Shown in pieces: positions 17,484 through 28,088 of a stretch of 64,000 nt of DNA. The stretch comes from Arthrobacter sp. StoSoilB19 (lineage in GTDB: Bacteria; Actinomycetota; Actinomycetes; Actinomycetales; Micrococcaceae). The position numbers were made by a program, and so were the translations under genes. The DNA is taken from positions 186,001 to 250,000 of the forward strand of contig NZ_AP024650.1 in the NCBI RefSeq assembly GCF_019977275.1, given 5' to 3'. A model generated the notes under the pieces. That model was not told the DNA's origin. It saw nothing but the letters and a program-made list of their open reading frames with translations, and searched no databases. Numbering within the stretch: the stretch's first letter is position 1; each line of letters begins with the position of its first letter.

Positions 17484-17972
17484 CTAGTGCGACGCGGGCA
17501 CGTAACGCTTGATGGAGGCTTCCAGCTCGGCTTCGGCCGCGGCGCGGTCGCCCCAGCCCTCGGCCTTGACCCACTTGCCGGGCTCCAGGTCCTTGTAGCG
17601 GGTGAAGAAGTGCTCGATCTCCTTGATCAGGAATTCGTTGACGTCGCTGACTTCCTGGATGTGGTCAAAGCGGGCATCCACGGGGACGCAGAGGATCTTG
17701 GCGTCCCCGCCGCCGTCGTCCGTCATGTTGAAGACACCGATGGGGCGGGACTCGACGATGACGCCGGGGTGCAGGTCGAAGTCCTGCAGGAGCACCAGCG
17801 CGTCCAGCGGGTCGCCGTCCTCGCCGAGGGTGTTTTCGAAGTACCCGTAGTGCGTGGGGTACTGCATTGAGGTGAAGAGGACGCGGTCCAGGCGGACACG
17901 GCCGGTCTCGTGGTCAACTTCGTACTTGACGCGCGATCCCTTGGGGATCTCGATGGTCACGTCGTGCTTCAT
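17484..17972 (-). CDS. ppa: Inorganic pyrophosphatase
   Basis: A 162-residue family I pyrophosphatase. ATG 17972 has GAGGAG six bases upstream; the in-frame extension further upstream has no family similarity and crosses the promoter of the divergent carboxypeptidase. The metal-binding signature is [13 protein letters not shown], and [11 protein letters not shown] and [18 protein letters not shown] are typical. It hydrolyses pyrophosphate to pull biosynthetic reactions forward. Divergent from the D-Ala-D-Ala carboxypeptidase gene across 155 bases. Confidence 0.95.
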   Translation of the reverse strand: MKHDVTIEIPKGSRVKYEVDHETGRVRLDRVLFTSMQYPTHYGYFENTLGEDGDPLDALVLLQDFDLHPGVIVESRPIGVFNMTDDGGGDAKILCVPVDARFDHIQEVSDVNEFLIKEIEHFFTRYKDLEPGKWVKAEGWGDRAAAEAELEASIKRYVPASH

Positions 17973-18127
17973 GGAATGCTCCTCGGCAATTGCAGGGGGT
18001 GCGCGGCACACTTGACGGGCCCACAAAAAAGAGTGTCGGTGCCGCCGACTACTATTGAGGATATAGCGAGAGGCCCTGGAATCAGGAACTTGTGGGGAAA
18101 TTTCAGGACTTGAGGACCAGCACCAGC

Positions 18128-19648
18128 ATGACCAAAACAACCGGCCAGGAACCGTTGCGCGCGCACCGGTCCGGGCGCCCCGGCAGCCCTGGCCGGACCC
18201 CCGCGGTAGGGCCGCGCAAGCCCTGGCCGCTGGCCCTGGCGGCCTTGATCCTGCTTGTCCTCGCCCTCCCGGGAGCCCTGCTGGTGGCCCCCGGATTCCT
18301 GGGCCCAGGGTTCTTTGGTGCGGCTCCCCAGCCCGCCCCGGCGCCTCCAGCCTGGCAGCAGGCCCCCGCCACCCTGTCCGCCCCGCAGGCGCTCGCCCCG
18401 CTTCAGCAGTCCGCCCCAGTGCCCCTTCCGTCAGCGGTGGCAGCCCAGGTGGACCCGGCATTGAAGGCCGACGGCGGCGGTACCTTCACCGGCATGGTGC
18501 AGGACGCGCTCACGGGCCAGGTCCTCTTTGACCGGGGCGGCGCGGAAAGCCGGGTGCCGGCGTCGAACCTTAAACTGCTGACGGCGGTGGCCGCACTGCG
18601 CACCCTGGGGCCGGACCACCGCTTCGCCACCAAGGTGGTGCCGGGCCCCGCCGCCGGGCAGGTGGTGCTGGTGGGCGGCGGCGACGTCCTCCTGGCCGCC
18701 GGGGAGTCGAAGCCGGACCAGGTTATGGGCCACGCCGGCCTTGCCACCCTTGCCGCCCTTACGGTGCAGGCCCTGCAGGCCGCCGGAACCACGGGAGACA
18801 TCAAGGTAGTGGTGGATGACTCCCTCTTCACCGGCGCGGCGTTGAATCCGGCCTGGCAGAGCGGCGACGTGGAGGCGGGCGAAATAGCGCCGCTGTACCC
18901 CCTGGCCCTCAACTCTGCACGCTTCGACCCCGCCGTCACCACCGGCCCCCGGCCCCAGGATTCCGCCATAACCGCCGCGGAGGAGTTCGCGGCCCGGCTC
19001 CGTGCGGCAGGTGCCGGGGCCGGCCTCACCGTGGCGGCCGGCGTCGAACGCTCACCCGGCGCGTCCCAAGCCGCCGCCCCAGCCCTGGCGGCCGTCCAAT
19101 CGGCCACCGTGGCTGAGCAGGTGAACCTGATGCTGCAGGTATCTGACAATTACCTTGCCGAAACCATGGGCCGGATGGCCGCGTTGGCCACCGGCCGGCC
19201 CGGAAGCAATGACGGTGCCACGGCCGTGGTCGCGGCCGAACTCGCGGCAGCGGGCATCCCCTCTGACGCCGTGAAGCTGGTGGATGTGTGCGGGCTGGCC
19301 ATGGGCAACCAGGTTGCGGCCCGCCAGTTCACTGACGTGGTGCGGGCCATCACCACCGGCGCCGACACCAGGCTGCGGGCCGCCCTGGACGGCTTTCCGG
19401 TTGGTGGCCTGTCAGGAACCCTGGACACCCGCTACGGGGATGCCACCACGTCCGGCGGTGCCGGCCTGGTTCGCGCCAAGACCGGGACACTGAACACCGT
19501 TCTGGCGCTGAGCGGATATGTGGTGGACTCCGACGGGCGGCTCCTGGTCTTCTCCTTCATCGGCAACGGCCTGACCCCGGGCGCGGCCGGCAACAAGGAA
19601 GCCCTGGACCGGGCCGCCACGGCGCTGGCAGGCTGCGGCTGCCGCTAG
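18128..19648 (+). CDS. dacB: D-alanyl-D-alanine carboxypeptidase/endopeptidase (PBP4, S13 family)
   Basis: A 506-residue penicillin-binding protein. A basic N-terminus and hydrophobic helix (about residues 33-55, [20 protein letters not shown]) give a membrane anchor or signal, followed by a Pro/Ala-rich linker. Catalytic motifs are S146-x-x-K149 ([11 protein letters not shown]), SDN (QVSDNYLAE) and KTG ([11 protein letters not shown]). It trims or cleaves D-Ala peptide bonds in peptidoglycan outside the membrane. The gene is followed by a zinc-metalloprotease gene 154 bases away. Divergent from ppa. Confidence 0.92.
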   Translation: MTKTTGQEPLRAHRSGRPGSPGRTPAVGPRKPWPLALAALILLVLALPGALLVAPGFLGPGFFGAAPQPAPAPPAWQQAPATLSAPQALAPLQQSAPVPLPSAVAAQVDPALKADGGGTFTGMVQDALTGQVLFDRGGAESRVPASNLKLLTAVAALRTLGPDHRFATKVVPGPAAGQVVLVGGGDVLLAAGESKPDQVMGHAGLATLAALTVQALQAAGTTGDIKVVVDDSLFTGAALNPAWQSGDVEAGEIAPLYPLALNSARFDPAVTTGPRPQDSAITAAEEFAARLRAAGAGAGLTVAAGVERSPGASQAAAPALAAVQSATVAEQVNLMLQVSDNYLAETMGRMAALATGRPGSNDGATAVVAAELAAAGIPSDAVKLVDVCGLAMGNQVAARQFTDVVRAITTGADTRLRAALDGFPVGGLSGTLDTRYGDATTSGGAGLVRAKTGTLNTVLALSGYVVDSDGRLLVFSFIGNGLTPGAAGNKEALDRAATALAGCGCR

Positions 19649-19802
19649 CACGGCTGCCATTGGTACTCCATGAGGGGGGATTCTTCCTGCACTTCCAACG
19701 TGCCGGCCTGGACTGGGACGGCGCTTCTGGCCTCCTGTGCCGGGGCTGTGCAAGTTCGCCGGTCAGCGAACTTAAGGACGATCCCCATCCTGCTGTGTTC
19801 TG

Positions 19803-20942
19803 ATGGGAACCATGGAGTCCACTGCGCGCGAATCCGCATCGACGTTGTCCCCAACAGCCCAGTCCCTGATCAACTGGGACCTCGCTGCGTCTGCCGCAGC
19901 GCGGCTGGCTCCCGCCGGGCCGGAGCTCGATGAAAAGGCCATCGGGGAAGCGGTGGACAGCCTTCGACGGCTGGCGGACGCTTCCGTTCCGCACGTGCAC
20001 GACATCACCGGCCTGGAGGCGGCGCGCGACCTTCGCGATTCCTCGGTGCTGGTGGTGGACCGAGCGTCCTGGGCCAAAGCCAACACGCAGAGTTTCGCGG
20101 TGATGCTCAAACCCGCAATGCAGAAGATGCTGGACAGCCGCCGCGGAAGCCTCAGCCCCGCTGCCGCCCAGGTCAGCGGCGCCATCACCGGCGGTCAGTT
20201 GGGCGCCGTGCTTGCCTTCCTGTCCAGCAAGGTCCTGGGCCAGTACGATCCCTTCGCGGCGCTGGCAGAAAACTCCACGGCTCCCGCGGCCGGCCGGCTC
20301 CTGCTGGTGGCCCCCAACATCGTGTCGGTGGAACGGGAACTCAACGTCACGCCCGAGGACTTCCGGCTCTGGGTCTGCCTGCACGAGCAAACCCACCGTG
20401 TCCAGTTTGCGGCCGCCCCCTGGCTGCGGCACCACATGCTGGAACAAATCGACGAACTCAGCGGCCACCTGCTGGGCAACGTCGACACCCTGATGGAGCG
20501 CGCCACCGCTGCTGCCCGCTCCCTGAAGGACCGCTCCGCCACCGGAAACACTCCCGGCCGCGGCGCAATCCTGGACCTGCTGCAGGATCCGGAGGAAAAG
20601 GCCGCCATCTCGCACCTCACCGCCGTCATGAGCCTCCTCGAAGGGCACGCCAACGTGGTGATGGACGCCGTCGACGCCAGCATCGTCCCGTCCGTGAAGA
20701 CCATCCGGCAGCGGTTCAACGACCGCGGCAAGGACCGGGGCGTGATCGAGAAGTTCATCCGCAGCCTCCTGGGCCTGGACGCCAAGATGCGCCAGTACTC
20801 CGACGGCGCCCGCTTCGTCCGGGCCGTGGTGGACGTGGCCGGAATGGACGGCTTCAACAAAGTCTGGGAGTCCGTGGACCACCTGCCTACCGAGCCCGAA
20901 ATCCACGACGCCAAGCTGTGGCTTGAGCGGATGGGTCACTGA
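19803..20942 (+). CDS. Zinc-dependent metalloprotease (DUF2342 family)
   Basis: A 379-residue protein of the actinobacterial DUF2342 type, sometimes annotated as F420-biosynthesis-associated although that role is unproven. It has an HExxH motif in CLHEQTHRVQFAAAPWL, and ISHLTAVMSLLEGHANVVMD probably supplies the third metal ligand and Glu. No signal peptide is present. ATG 19803 and ATG 19812 are both possible. Its TGA is followed directly by the TTG start of tilS, placing it at the head of the tilS-hpt-ftsH-fol block. Confidence 0.85.
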   Translation: MGTMESTARESASTLSPTAQSLINWDLAASAAARLAPAGPELDEKAIGEAVDSLRRLADASVPHVHDITGLEAARDLRDSSVLVVDRASWAKANTQSFAVMLKPAMQKMLDSRRGSLSPAAAQVSGAITGGQLGAVLAFLSSKVLGQYDPFAALAENSTAPAAGRLLLVAPNIVSVERELNVTPEDFRLWVCLHEQTHRVQFAAAPWLRHHMLEQIDELSGHLLGNVDTLMERATAAARSLKDRSATGNTPGRGAILDLLQDPEEKAAISHLTAVMSLLEGHANVVMDAVDASIVPSVKTIRQRFNDRGKDRGVIEKFIRSLLGLDAKMRQYSDGARFVRAVVDVAGMDGFNKVWESVDHLPTEPEIHDAKLWLERMGH

Positions 20943-22127
20943 TTGACGGACACACCTGTACCCGGGACTGAGTGGCCTGCCGGCACCGCCGGGCCACGCA
21001 GCGGACGGCGCCGGCCCGGAAGGCTCGCGCCCGTCGTCGGGACTGCGCGCAGGATGCTGCAAAACGCGCTCGCCGATGCCGGATATCCCGGCCACGTCGT
21101 CGTGGCGTGCAGCGGAGGCCCCGATTCCCTGGCGCTGGCCGCCGTCGCTGCGTATTTTGCCCGGCGCGGGCATGTGGACGGACGCCCGCTGACCGTGGGA
21201 GCCGTGGTGGTGGACCACCAGCTGCAGGAGGGGTCCGGCGACATTGCCGCGCGCACCGCCAAGACCCTGGAGGAGCTGGGCCTTTCACCGGTTGAGATCC
21301 GCACGGTCACGGTGGCTGGTGCCGGTATGGGCCCAGAGGCCGCCGCACGCGAAGCCCGGCACGCCGCGCTCGAAGCCGCCGCGGCGGGACAGGGCGCCGG
21401 CGCCATCCTGCTGGGCCACACGCTCGACGACCAGGCGGAGCAGGTACTGCTGGGCCTGGCCCGGGGCTCCGGCTCCCGCTCGCTCGCGGGCATGCGGCCG
21501 TCCCGGGCAGGCGCCGGAAACAGTGTCCTGCTGCGCCCGTTCCTCGGCCTGCGCAGGGCGGACACCGAGGAGATCTGCGCGGTGGAGGACCTGGATCCCT
21601 GGCACGATCCCACCAACGCCGATCCCGCCTTTGCACGCTCCCGGACCCGCGTGGAGGTCCTTCCGCACCTCGAGGAGAACCTGGGCCCCGGGGTTGCCGA
21701 ATCCCTGGCCCGGACCGCCGCCATCCTGCAGCTTGACGCCGACTACCTGGAGGCTGTGGCGGAAAGCACCTTCGCCTCCCTGGTGGAGCGGGACGGCGGC
21801 GCACTGGCGCTGCCCGAGGAGGCGTTGCGTGCCCTGGCCCCGGCCATCAGGTTCCGCGTGATCGCCAAGGCAGCGGCCGACGTCGGCGGCCAGCAGCCCA
21901 GCTACCAGCGCCTTTTGGCGGCGGAAGCGCTGCTGCGGCGCCAGGGTTCGGCGGGTCCGGTGGAGCTTCCCGGCGGCGTCAGCGTGTACCGGCTGTCGCT
22001 GGCACAGCTGGAGGGATCAAAGGACGCCGGCGTGCCGGGTGCCCAGGGCGGCCCCGGTTCTGTTCCCCGCGAACGGGCGCGCTGTGGGAAGCTAGTATTC
22101 CGGTCCCAAAAACCGCCCGCAAAATAG
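20943..22127 (+). CDS. tilS: tRNA(Ile)-lysidine synthetase
   Basis: A 394-residue enzyme that converts the wobble C34 of the CAU-anticodon tRNA-Ile to lysidine with ATP and lysine. The N-type ATP pyrophosphatase P-loop is VVACSGGPDSLALAAV. GHTLDDQAEQVLLGLARGSG and the RPFLGLRRADTEE then DPTNADPAFARSRTR segments are diagnostic. The start is TTG 20943, immediately after the TGA of the metalloprotease gene. It is followed by hpt, the usual order in actinobacteria. Confidence 0.94.
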   Translation: MTDTPVPGTEWPAGTAGPRSGRRRPGRLAPVVGTARRMLQNALADAGYPGHVVVACSGGPDSLALAAVAAYFARRGHVDGRPLTVGAVVVDHQLQEGSGDIAARTAKTLEELGLSPVEIRTVTVAGAGMGPEAAAREARHAALEAAAAGQGAGAILLGHTLDDQAEQVLLGLARGSGSRSLAGMRPSRAGAGNSVLLRPFLGLRRADTEEICAVEDLDPWHDPTNADPAFARSRTRVEVLPHLEENLGPGVAESLARTAAILQLDADYLEAVAESTFASLVERDGGALALPEEALRALAPAIRFRVIAKAAADVGGQQPSYQRLLAAEALLRRQGSAGPVELPGGVSVYRLSLAQLEGSKDAGVPGAQGGPGSVPRERARCGKLVFRSQKPPAK

Positions 22128-22157
22128 TCGCACCCCGCATCTAAACAGGAGCCATTG

Positions 22158-22709
22158 GTGGATTCAAACGACGTCCAGGCAGATCTCAAGCACGTTCTCT
22201 ACACCAAGGAGCAGATCCAGCAGCGGATCACCGAGCTCGCTGCGCAGATCGACAAGGACTACGAAGGGCGCGAGATCCTCCTGGTGGGCGTGCTCAAGGG
22301 CGCCGTCATGGTCATGGCTGACCTTGCCCGCGCACTCCACAGCCACATCTCCATGGACTGGATGGCAGTGTCCTCCTACGGTTCGGGCACCCAGTCCTCC
22401 GGCGTGGTACGCATCCTGAAGGATCTGGACACCGACCTGATGGGCAAGGACGTGCTGATCGTCGAGGACATCATCGACTCCGGCCTCACCCTGTCCTGGC
22501 TCAAGACCAATCTGGAGTCCCGCGGCACCGCGTCCGTGGAGATCTGCACGGCGTTCCGCAAACCCACAGCCGCCAAGGTGGAAATCGACGTCAAGTACGT
22601 CGGTTATGACATCCCCAACGAGTTCGTGGTGGGTTACGGCCTGGACTACGCCGAAAAGTACCGCAACCTTGACTTCGTGGGCACCCTGGCCCCGCACGTC
22701 TACGAGTAA
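22158..22709 (+). CDS. hpt: Hypoxanthine phosphoribosyltransferase
   Basis: A 183-residue purine-salvage enzyme making IMP or GMP from hypoxanthine or guanine and PRPP. GTG 22158 has AGGAG six bases upstream and is preferred to TTG 22155. The PRPP-binding motif is VLIVEDIIDSGLTLSWL; LLVGVLKGAVMVMADLAR and DFVGTLAPHVYE are typical. It lies between tilS and ftsH. The following 220 bases to ftsH have no strong ribosome site or obvious terminator. Confidence 0.95.
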   Translation: MDSNDVQADLKHVLYTKEQIQQRITELAAQIDKDYEGREILLVGVLKGAVMVMADLARALHSHISMDWMAVSSYGSGTQSSGVVRILKDLDTDLMGKDVLIVEDIIDSGLTLSWLKTNLESRGTASVEICTAFRKPTAAKVEIDVKYVGYDIPNEFVVGYGLDYAEKYRNLDFVGTLAPHVYE

Positions 22710-22929
22710 GCGGCGCCGCACACTCCGCCGCCGTACTCCGGTAAAACCGCGCCATGTGGGCAACTCCTGGGCTGTCCCGGCACTGCTACGCCCACAGGGA
22801 ACTTTTGCTTTTCGCTATGCGTGATGTACTCCGGACGGTGTATAGCTAGAAGCTGACGCAGCACCATCACGCGCGCAGACTACTCGCCGTGAAGCACTAC
22901 CGGAAGGGACGGGGCCAGCCCCCGAACAG

Positions 22930-24993
22930 ATGAAAGCTAAGAACTTCTTCAAAGGCCCGGGCATCTGGATCGTCGTTGTGGTCGGTCTGCTCCTGGTGGC
23001 CTTTGCAACGCTCGCCCCCGGCGGTGCCGCCCGCATCGATACGGACAAGGGCCTGGAACTGCTCTCCGGCAACAAGGTGGAGCAGGCCAAGATCTTCGAC
23101 GGCGAGAACCGCGTTGACCTCACGCTGAAGGACAACCTGCAGGTGGACGGGCAGGACAAAGGCAAGAGCGTCCAGTTCTTCTTCGTTGACGCCCGCGCAC
23201 AGGACGTGGTGAAGGCTGTCACCGACGCCAAGCCGGCCCAGGGCTTCACCGACCAGCCGATTGAAAGCAACTGGTTCTCCGGCCTGCTCTCCCTCCTGAT
23301 CCCCGTCATCCTGCTGGGTGCCCTCTTCTGGTTCCTGATGACCCGGATGCAGGGCGGCGGCTCCAAGATCATGCAGTTCGGCAAGTCCAAGGCCAAGATG
23401 GTCAGCAAGGACATGCCGCAGGTGACCTTCGCCGACGTCGCAGGCGCGGACGAGGCCGTCGAGGAACTGCAGGAGATCAAGGAATTCCTGCAGGAGCCTG
23501 CCAAGTTCCAGGCCGTTGGCGCCAAGATCCCCAAGGGCGTGCTGCTGTACGGCCCGCCCGGCACCGGCAAGACGCTGCTGGCCCGCGCAGTGGCCGGTGA
23601 GGCCGGCGTCCCCTTCTTCTCCATCTCGGGCTCGGACTTCGTGGAAATGTTCGTCGGCGTCGGCGCATCCCGCGTCCGCGACCTCTTTGAACAGGCCAAG
23701 GCCAACTCGCCCGCCATCATCTTCGTGGACGAGATCGACGCCGTTGGCCGCCACCGCGGTGCAGGCATCGGCGGCGGCAACGACGAACGCGAGCAGACCC
23801 TCAACCAGTTGCTGGTGGAGATGGACGGCTTCGACGTCAAAACCAACGTGATCCTCATCGCCGCCACCAACCGGCCCGACGTCCTGGACCCGGCACTGCT
23901 GCGCCCCGGCCGTTTCGACCGCCAGGTTTCGGTGGAGGCGCCGGACCTCATTGGCCGCGACCAGATCCTGCAGGTGCACGCCAAGGGCAAACCGATGGCG
24001 CCCGGCGTCGACCTGAAGGGTGTGGCGAAGAAGACGCCCGGCTACACCGGCGCAGACCTCGCCAACGTCCTCAACGAGGCCGCACTGCTCACCGCGCGCT
24101 CCAACGCCAACCTGATTGACGACCGCGCCCTGGACGAGGCCATTGACCGAGTCATGGCCGGCCCGCAGAAGCGCAGCCGCGTCATGAAGGAACACGAGCG
24201 CAAGATCACCGCCTACCACGAAGGCGGCCACGCCCTGGTGGCGGCAGCCCTGCGGAACTCGGCTCCGGTTACCAAGATCACCATCCTTCCGCGCGGCCGG
24301 GCCCTGGGCTACACCATGGTGGTCCCCGAAAACGACAAATACTCCATCACCCGCAACGAACTCCTCGACCAGATGGCCTACGCCATGGGCGGGCGCGTTG
24401 CCGAGGAGATCGTGTTCCACGACCCCTCCACCGGCGCCTCCAACGACATCGAGAAGGCCACCGGCACCGCCCGCAAGATGGTCACCGAGTACGGCATGAG
24501 CGAACGCGTCGGCGCTGTCCGCCTGGGCCAGGGCGGCGGCGAACCCTTCCTGGGCCGCGACGCCGGCCACGAGCGCAACTACTCGGACCAGATCGCCTAC
24601 GTGGTGGACGAGGAAGTGCGCCGGCTGATCGAGCAGGCCCACGACGAGGCTTACGAGATCCTTACCGAGAACCGCGACATCCTGGACATCCTGGCCCTTG
24701 AGCTGCTGGAGCGCGAAACCCTCAACCAGTCCGAGATTGCCGACATCTTCCGCGACGTGCGCAAGCGCGACTTCCGCGAAGTGTGGCTGTCCAAGGAAAC
24801 CCGTCCTGTCCAGATGGCAGGCCCCGTGGAGTCCCGCCAGGAAAGGGCGGAACGCGAGGCGCAGGAAGAGGCAAAGAAGGCCCGGCTGGACGAGCCTTTG
24901 GACGCCCAGCCGCCGCACTCGCAGGGCGTTCCGGAGGACGCTCCGTTTCACGGAGGCACCTCCGACTCGGGGCCTGACACCCTTCGCGGCTAA
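22930..24993 (+). CDS. ftsH: ATP-dependent zinc metalloprotease FtsH
   Basis: A 687-residue membrane AAA+ protease. Two membrane helices (about residues 9-27 and 117-138) flank the extracytoplasmic domain. The AAA module has Walker A GPPGTGKT at 208-215, Walker [12 protein letters not shown] and the second region of homology ending RPGRFDRQV. The zinc site is HEGGH at 430-434; the middle residue is Gly instead of the more usual Ala, which should not matter. The C-terminal tail is charged and disordered. It degrades unassembled membrane proteins and regulatory proteins. Confidence 0.96.
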   Translation: MKAKNFFKGPGIWIVVVVGLLLVAFATLAPGGAARIDTDKGLELLSGNKVEQAKIFDGENRVDLTLKDNLQVDGQDKGKSVQFFFVDARAQDVVKAVTDAKPAQGFTDQPIESNWFSGLLSLLIPVILLGALFWFLMTRMQGGGSKIMQFGKSKAKMVSKDMPQVTFADVAGADEAVEELQEIKEFLQEPAKFQAVGAKIPKGVLLYGPPGTGKTLLARAVAGEAGVPFFSISGSDFVEMFVGVGASRVRDLFEQAKANSPAIIFVDEIDAVGRHRGAGIGGGNDEREQTLNQLLVEMDGFDVKTNVILIAATNRPDVLDPALLRPGRFDRQVSVEAPDLIGRDQILQVHAKGKPMAPGVDLKGVAKKTPGYTGADLANVLNEAALLTARSNANLIDDRALDEAIDRVMAGPQKRSRVMKEHERKITAYHEGGHALVAAALRNSAPVTKITILPRGRALGYTMVVPENDKYSITRNELLDQMAYAMGGRVAEEIVFHDPSTGASNDIEKATGTARKMVTEYGMSERVGAVRLGQGGGEPFLGRDAGHERNYSDQIAYVVDEEVRRLIEQAHDEAYEILTENRDILDILALELLERETLNQSEIADIFRDVRKRDFREVWLSKETRPVQMAGPVESRQERAEREAQEEAKKARLDEPLDAQPPHSQGVPEDAPFHGGTSDSGPDTLRG

Positions 24994-25002
24994 GCTTTCC
25001 CT

Positions 25003-25647
25003 GTGACTTCTTTCGACGACGACGACGTTCCCGCCTCCGCCGTACACCTGGCGGAGGACGGATCCCACCATTCGAAACGCGAAAAGGTGGACCGGCCGAG
25101 GATCGAGGCGGCCGTCCGCGAGATCCTCCTTGCCATTGGCGAGGACCCGGACCGCGGCGGCCTGCGCGACACCCCGAAGCGGGTTGCGAAGGCGTACGCC
25201 GAGGTCTTCGCGGGACTGCACCACGATCCTGCTGACGTGCTGTCCACCACCTTCGACCTGGACCATGAGGAACTGGTCCTGGTCAAGGACATCCCGTTCT
25301 ACTCCACCTGCGAGCACCACCTGGTGCCGTTCCACGGGGTGGCCCACGTGGGGTACATTCCGTCCCACGACGGCAAGGTCACCGGGCTGAGCAAGCTGGC
25401 CCGCCTGGTGGACATCTACGCCCGCCGCCCGCAGGTGCAGGAGCGCCTCACCACTGAAATCGTCGAAGCGATGGTCCGCTACCTCAAGCCCCGTGGCGCC
25501 ATCGTGGTCGTTGAATGCGAACACATGTGCATGTCGATGCGCGGTATCCGCAAGCCCGGAGCGAAGACCGTCACCAGTGCGGTCCGCGGGCAGCTTCATG
25601 ACCCGGCCACCCGTGCCGAAGCCATGAGCCTCATCCTCGGAAGGTAA
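25003..25647 (+). CDS. folE: GTP cyclohydrolase I
   Basis: A 214-residue enzyme that makes 7,8-dihydroneopterin triphosphate from GTP, the first step of folate synthesis. GTG 25003 follows ftsH by nine bases. The zinc-binding and catalytic residues are visible in [14 protein letters not shown] and in [12 protein letters not shown]. The first 30 residues are an acidic extension of the kind often seen in actinobacteria. It begins a four-gene folate cluster (folE-folP-folB-folK). Confidence 0.96.
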   Translation: MTSFDDDDVPASAVHLAEDGSHHSKREKVDRPRIEAAVREILLAIGEDPDRGGLRDTPKRVAKAYAEVFAGLHHDPADVLSTTFDLDHEELVLVKDIPFYSTCEHHLVPFHGVAHVGYIPSHDGKVTGLSKLARLVDIYARRPQVQERLTTEIVEAMVRYLKPRGAIVVVECEHMCMSMRGIRKPGAKTVTSAVRGQLHDPATRAEAMSLILGR

Positions 25648-25656
25648 CTACAGACC

Positions 25657-26595
25657 ATGGATTCACTCGCTGCAGCCCCTGGAACGGGGCCCGCAACCTC
25701 CCCGCTGCCCATCCTGCGCAAGCCCCGCCCGGCCGCGCGCTTCGAAGGCCTGCCCACCGACCGCACCCTGGTCATGGGAATCCTCAACGTCACCCCCGAT
25801 TCCTTCAGCGACGGCGGGAAGCACGCCACGGCGGACACCGCCATCGCCGCTGGCCTGCGGATGTTTTACGCGGGTGCGGACATCATCGACGTCGGCGGCG
25901 AATCCACCCGGCCCGGCGCTGACGACGTCAGCCCGGAAGAAGAACAGCGCCGCGTCCTGCCGGTGATCGAGGCCCTGGTGAAGGCCGGCGCACTGGTCAG
26001 CATCGACACAACGCATGCCTCGACGGCGGCAGCGGCGGTAAAAGCCGGCGCAGCCATCATCAACGACATCTCCGGCCTGAGCATCGAGCCCGAAATGGCC
26101 GAGTTCGTGGCGGCCTCCAAGGTGCCGTACGTCCTCACCCACCGCCGTGGGGACGCCCGCACCATGAACTCCCTCGCCGAGTACACGGACGTTGCCGGTG
26201 AAGTGGTGGCCGAGCTGGCAGGAGTCCGCGACAAGCTCTACGCCGCCGGTGTCAGCCAGGAACAGATCATCATCGACCCCGGCCTGGGGTTCGCCAAGAA
26301 TGACGCCCAGAACTGGGAGCTGCTGCAGAACCTGGACCAGCTGGACAGCCTGGGCCACAAGGTCCTGGTGGGCGCTTCCCGCAAGCGCTTCCTCGGCACC
26401 CTGCTGACGGTGGCCGGCAAGTCCGCCGCCCCGGAGGAACGGGACGGGGCCACAGCGGCGATCACAGCCATCAGCGCCTACCGCGGGGCTTGGGCCGTCC
26501 GTGTGCACGAGGTGGGGTCCAGCCTTGACGCCGTCAAGGTGGCTGCACGCATGGCCGCAGCATCCGCGGCACAAGCCGTACCCAAAAACCAATAG
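25657..26595 (+). CDS. folP: Dihydropteroate synthase
   Basis: A 312-residue TIM-barrel enzyme joining hydroxymethyl-dihydropterin pyrophosphate to p-aminobenzoate; the sulfonamide target. Signatures are LVMGILNVTPDSFSDGG, ADIIDVGGESTRPGA, INDISGL and VGASRKRFLG. The N-terminal 25 residues before the barrel are a short extension. It is nine bases from folE and thirteen from folB. Confidence 0.96.
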   Translation: MDSLAAAPGTGPATSPLPILRKPRPAARFEGLPTDRTLVMGILNVTPDSFSDGGKHATADTAIAAGLRMFYAGADIIDVGGESTRPGADDVSPEEEQRRVLPVIEALVKAGALVSIDTTHASTAAAAVKAGAAIINDISGLSIEPEMAEFVAASKVPYVLTHRRGDARTMNSLAEYTDVAGEVVAELAGVRDKLYAAGVSQEQIIIDPGLGFAKNDAQNWELLQNLDQLDSLGHKVLVGASRKRFLGTLLTVAGKSAAPEERDGATAAITAISAYRGAWAVRVHEVGSSLDAVKVAARMAAASAAQAVPKNQ

Positions 26596-26608
26596 GGCCG
26601 GGGGACCC

Positions 26609-27001
26609 ATGGACAGGATTACGCTGACCGGAGTGACCGCCGTCGGCCATCACGGTGTCTTTGATTTCGAACGCCGGGAGGGCCAGCCTTTCGTGGTGGA
26701 CGCAGTGCTCCACCTGGACTTCACCGAAGCGGCAAAGTCCGACGATGTGCGGGACACCGCGCACTACGGCGAGGTGGCGCAGCGTATCACCGACTGGATC
26801 ACCGGCGAACCACTCAACCTCATCGAGGCACTCGCAGTGCGGATCGCCGACAGCCTCCTGTCCGAATTCAAGCTCCAGGCCGTGGACATCACCGTGCACA
26901 AGCCACAGGCTCCCATCGCGGTTCCTTTCGGGGACGTGGCTGTCACCGTCCACCGGGCACTGGTCCCCGCTGGCCATGACGGCTCCGGGGTGCAGACGTG
27001 A
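26609..27001 (+). CDS. folB: Dihydroneopterin aldolase
   Basis: A 130-residue enzyme releasing glycolaldehyde from dihydroneopterin. The start is ATG 26609; the longer frame runs back into folP. MDRITLTGVTAVGHHGVFDFERREGQPF is the family N-terminus in two short pieces, with the conserved Glu in NLIEALAVRIAD and the conserved Lys in TVHKPQAPI. It overlaps folK by four bases (GTGA). Confidence 0.95.
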   Translation: MDRITLTGVTAVGHHGVFDFERREGQPFVVDAVLHLDFTEAAKSDDVRDTAHYGEVAQRITDWITGEPLNLIEALAVRIADSLLSEFKLQAVDITVHKPQAPIAVPFGDVAVTVHRALVPAGHDGSGVQT

Positions 27002-27543
27002 ACGGGACCTATACCAAGGCCGTGCTGGCCCTGGGCAGCAACCTCGGTGAACGGAACGAGACCTTGACCGAGGCTGTGGGGGACCTGGTGGATCCGCCGG
27101 AGGTCCGGCTCCTTGCCGTTTCACCCATAGTCCAGACCAAAGCCGTGGGCGGCCCGGCCGGGCAGCCGGACTTCCTGAACATGGTCATCACGGTGGAAAC
27201 CAGCCTGAGCCCCCAGGAACTGCTGGAACACTGCCAGGCGGTGGAGAACAAGCACCACCGCGTCCGCGAGGTCCACTGGGGCCCGCGGACGCTCGACGTC
27301 GACATCATCACCTACGGCGACCACCGCAGCGATGATCCCGCGCTGACCCTGCCGCACCCGCGTGCCGCGTCGCGGGCTTTCGTCCTCTACCCCTGGTCGC
27401 TTATCGAACCAGCCGCCACGCTGGACGGCGAACGGATCAGCGCCCTGGCAGCCCGGGCAGAGGATTTCAAGGACCTGTCGCCGTTCGACGGGTTCGGCGA
27501 CTTTGACGGCATGCCCACGGCGGGAGCGGTGGAGGAGCGATGA
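26998..27543 (+). CDS. folK: 2-amino-4-hydroxy-6-hydroxymethyldihydropteridine diphosphokinase
   Basis: A 181-residue kinase that pyrophosphorylates hydroxymethyl-dihydropterin for FolP. AVLALGSNLGERNETL and WGPRTLDVDIITYGD (metal-binding Asp pair) with LPHPRAASRAFVLYPW are diagnostic. The GTG start overlaps the folB stop, and its own stop overlaps the next ATG (ATGA), so translation is coupled on both sides. Confidence 0.95.
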   Translation: MNGTYTKAVLALGSNLGERNETLTEAVGDLVDPPEVRLLAVSPIVQTKAVGGPAGQPDFLNMVITVETSLSPQELLEHCQAVENKHHRVREVHWGPRTLDVDIITYGDHRSDDPALTLPHPRAASRAFVLYPWSLIEPAATLDGERISALAARAEDFKDLSPFDGFGDFDGMPTAGAVEER

Positions 27544-28088
27544 AGCCGATCAACCCGCTGCGCCTCCTGCTGATCTGCGTGATCCTCGCCGTGGCGGGCT
27601 GGTCAGCCACGGTAGTCACCAGCCGGTACAGCATGGCCACGCCTGTCCTGCCCGCCACAGCGCTGGCCACCATGGGCGTCATCGTTGCCATCACGCTGAT
27701 TCTGGGTATCCGGGTGCTGCGGTGGCGCAACAGCCTCAAGCCCAACAGCACGGCCACGAAGACTCAGCTGGACCCCCTTCTGGCCGCGCGGACGCTGATT
27801 CTGGCACAGGCCTGCGCCTACGCTGGAACGGTGCTCCTGGGCTGGCACGTGGGCATCTTCCTGGACCAGCTGCGGATCTGGAGCCTGCGCAGCGACCAGG
27901 GCATCACCTGGCTGGCCCTGGCCATGGCCGGCGGCGGCCTGGTGATGATCGTGGTGGGGCTCCTCGTGGAGCGCTTCTGCAAGATCCCCCCGGAGGACGG
28001 CGACGCCAACAGCCTCGACGGGAAGAAGGGCCGCCCTGCCCGCGGGGAAGCCGCCGGGGAAGGCGAATATGCATACCGAGGCGATTGA
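27540..28088 (+). CDS. DUF3180 membrane protein
   Basis: A 182-residue protein with four hydrophobic segments (about residues 6-28, 37-57, 83-103 and 122-146) and a charged tail, DGKKGRPARGEAAGEGE. This size and topology, and the position directly after folK, match the actinobacterial DUF3180 family. Function is unknown. The ATG overlaps folK by four bases and the end overlaps the next gene by twenty. Confidence 0.8.
   Translation: MKPINPLRLLLICVILAVAGWSATVVTSRYSMATPVLPATALATMGVIVAITLILGIRVLRWRNSLKPNSTATKTQLDPLLAARTLILAQACAYAGTVLLGWHVGIFLDQLRIWSLRSDQGITWLALAMAGGGLVMIVVGLLVERFCKIPPEDGDANSLDGKKGRPARGEAAGEGEYAYRGD

Noticed and set aside
17484..18461. N-terminal extension giving a 325-residue pyrophosphatase
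   Set aside because: The extension has no family similarity, overlaps the divergent dacB start, and ATG 17972 has a proper ribosome site and the normal family length.
19557..21218. 553-codon minus-strand open frame crossing dacB, metalloprotease and tilS
   Set aside because: Spans three real genes on the other strand and lacks motifs.
22897..25599. 900-codon minus-strand open frame opposite ftsH and folE
   Set aside because: Antisense of two unmistakable genes and spans their junction; no recognisable domain.
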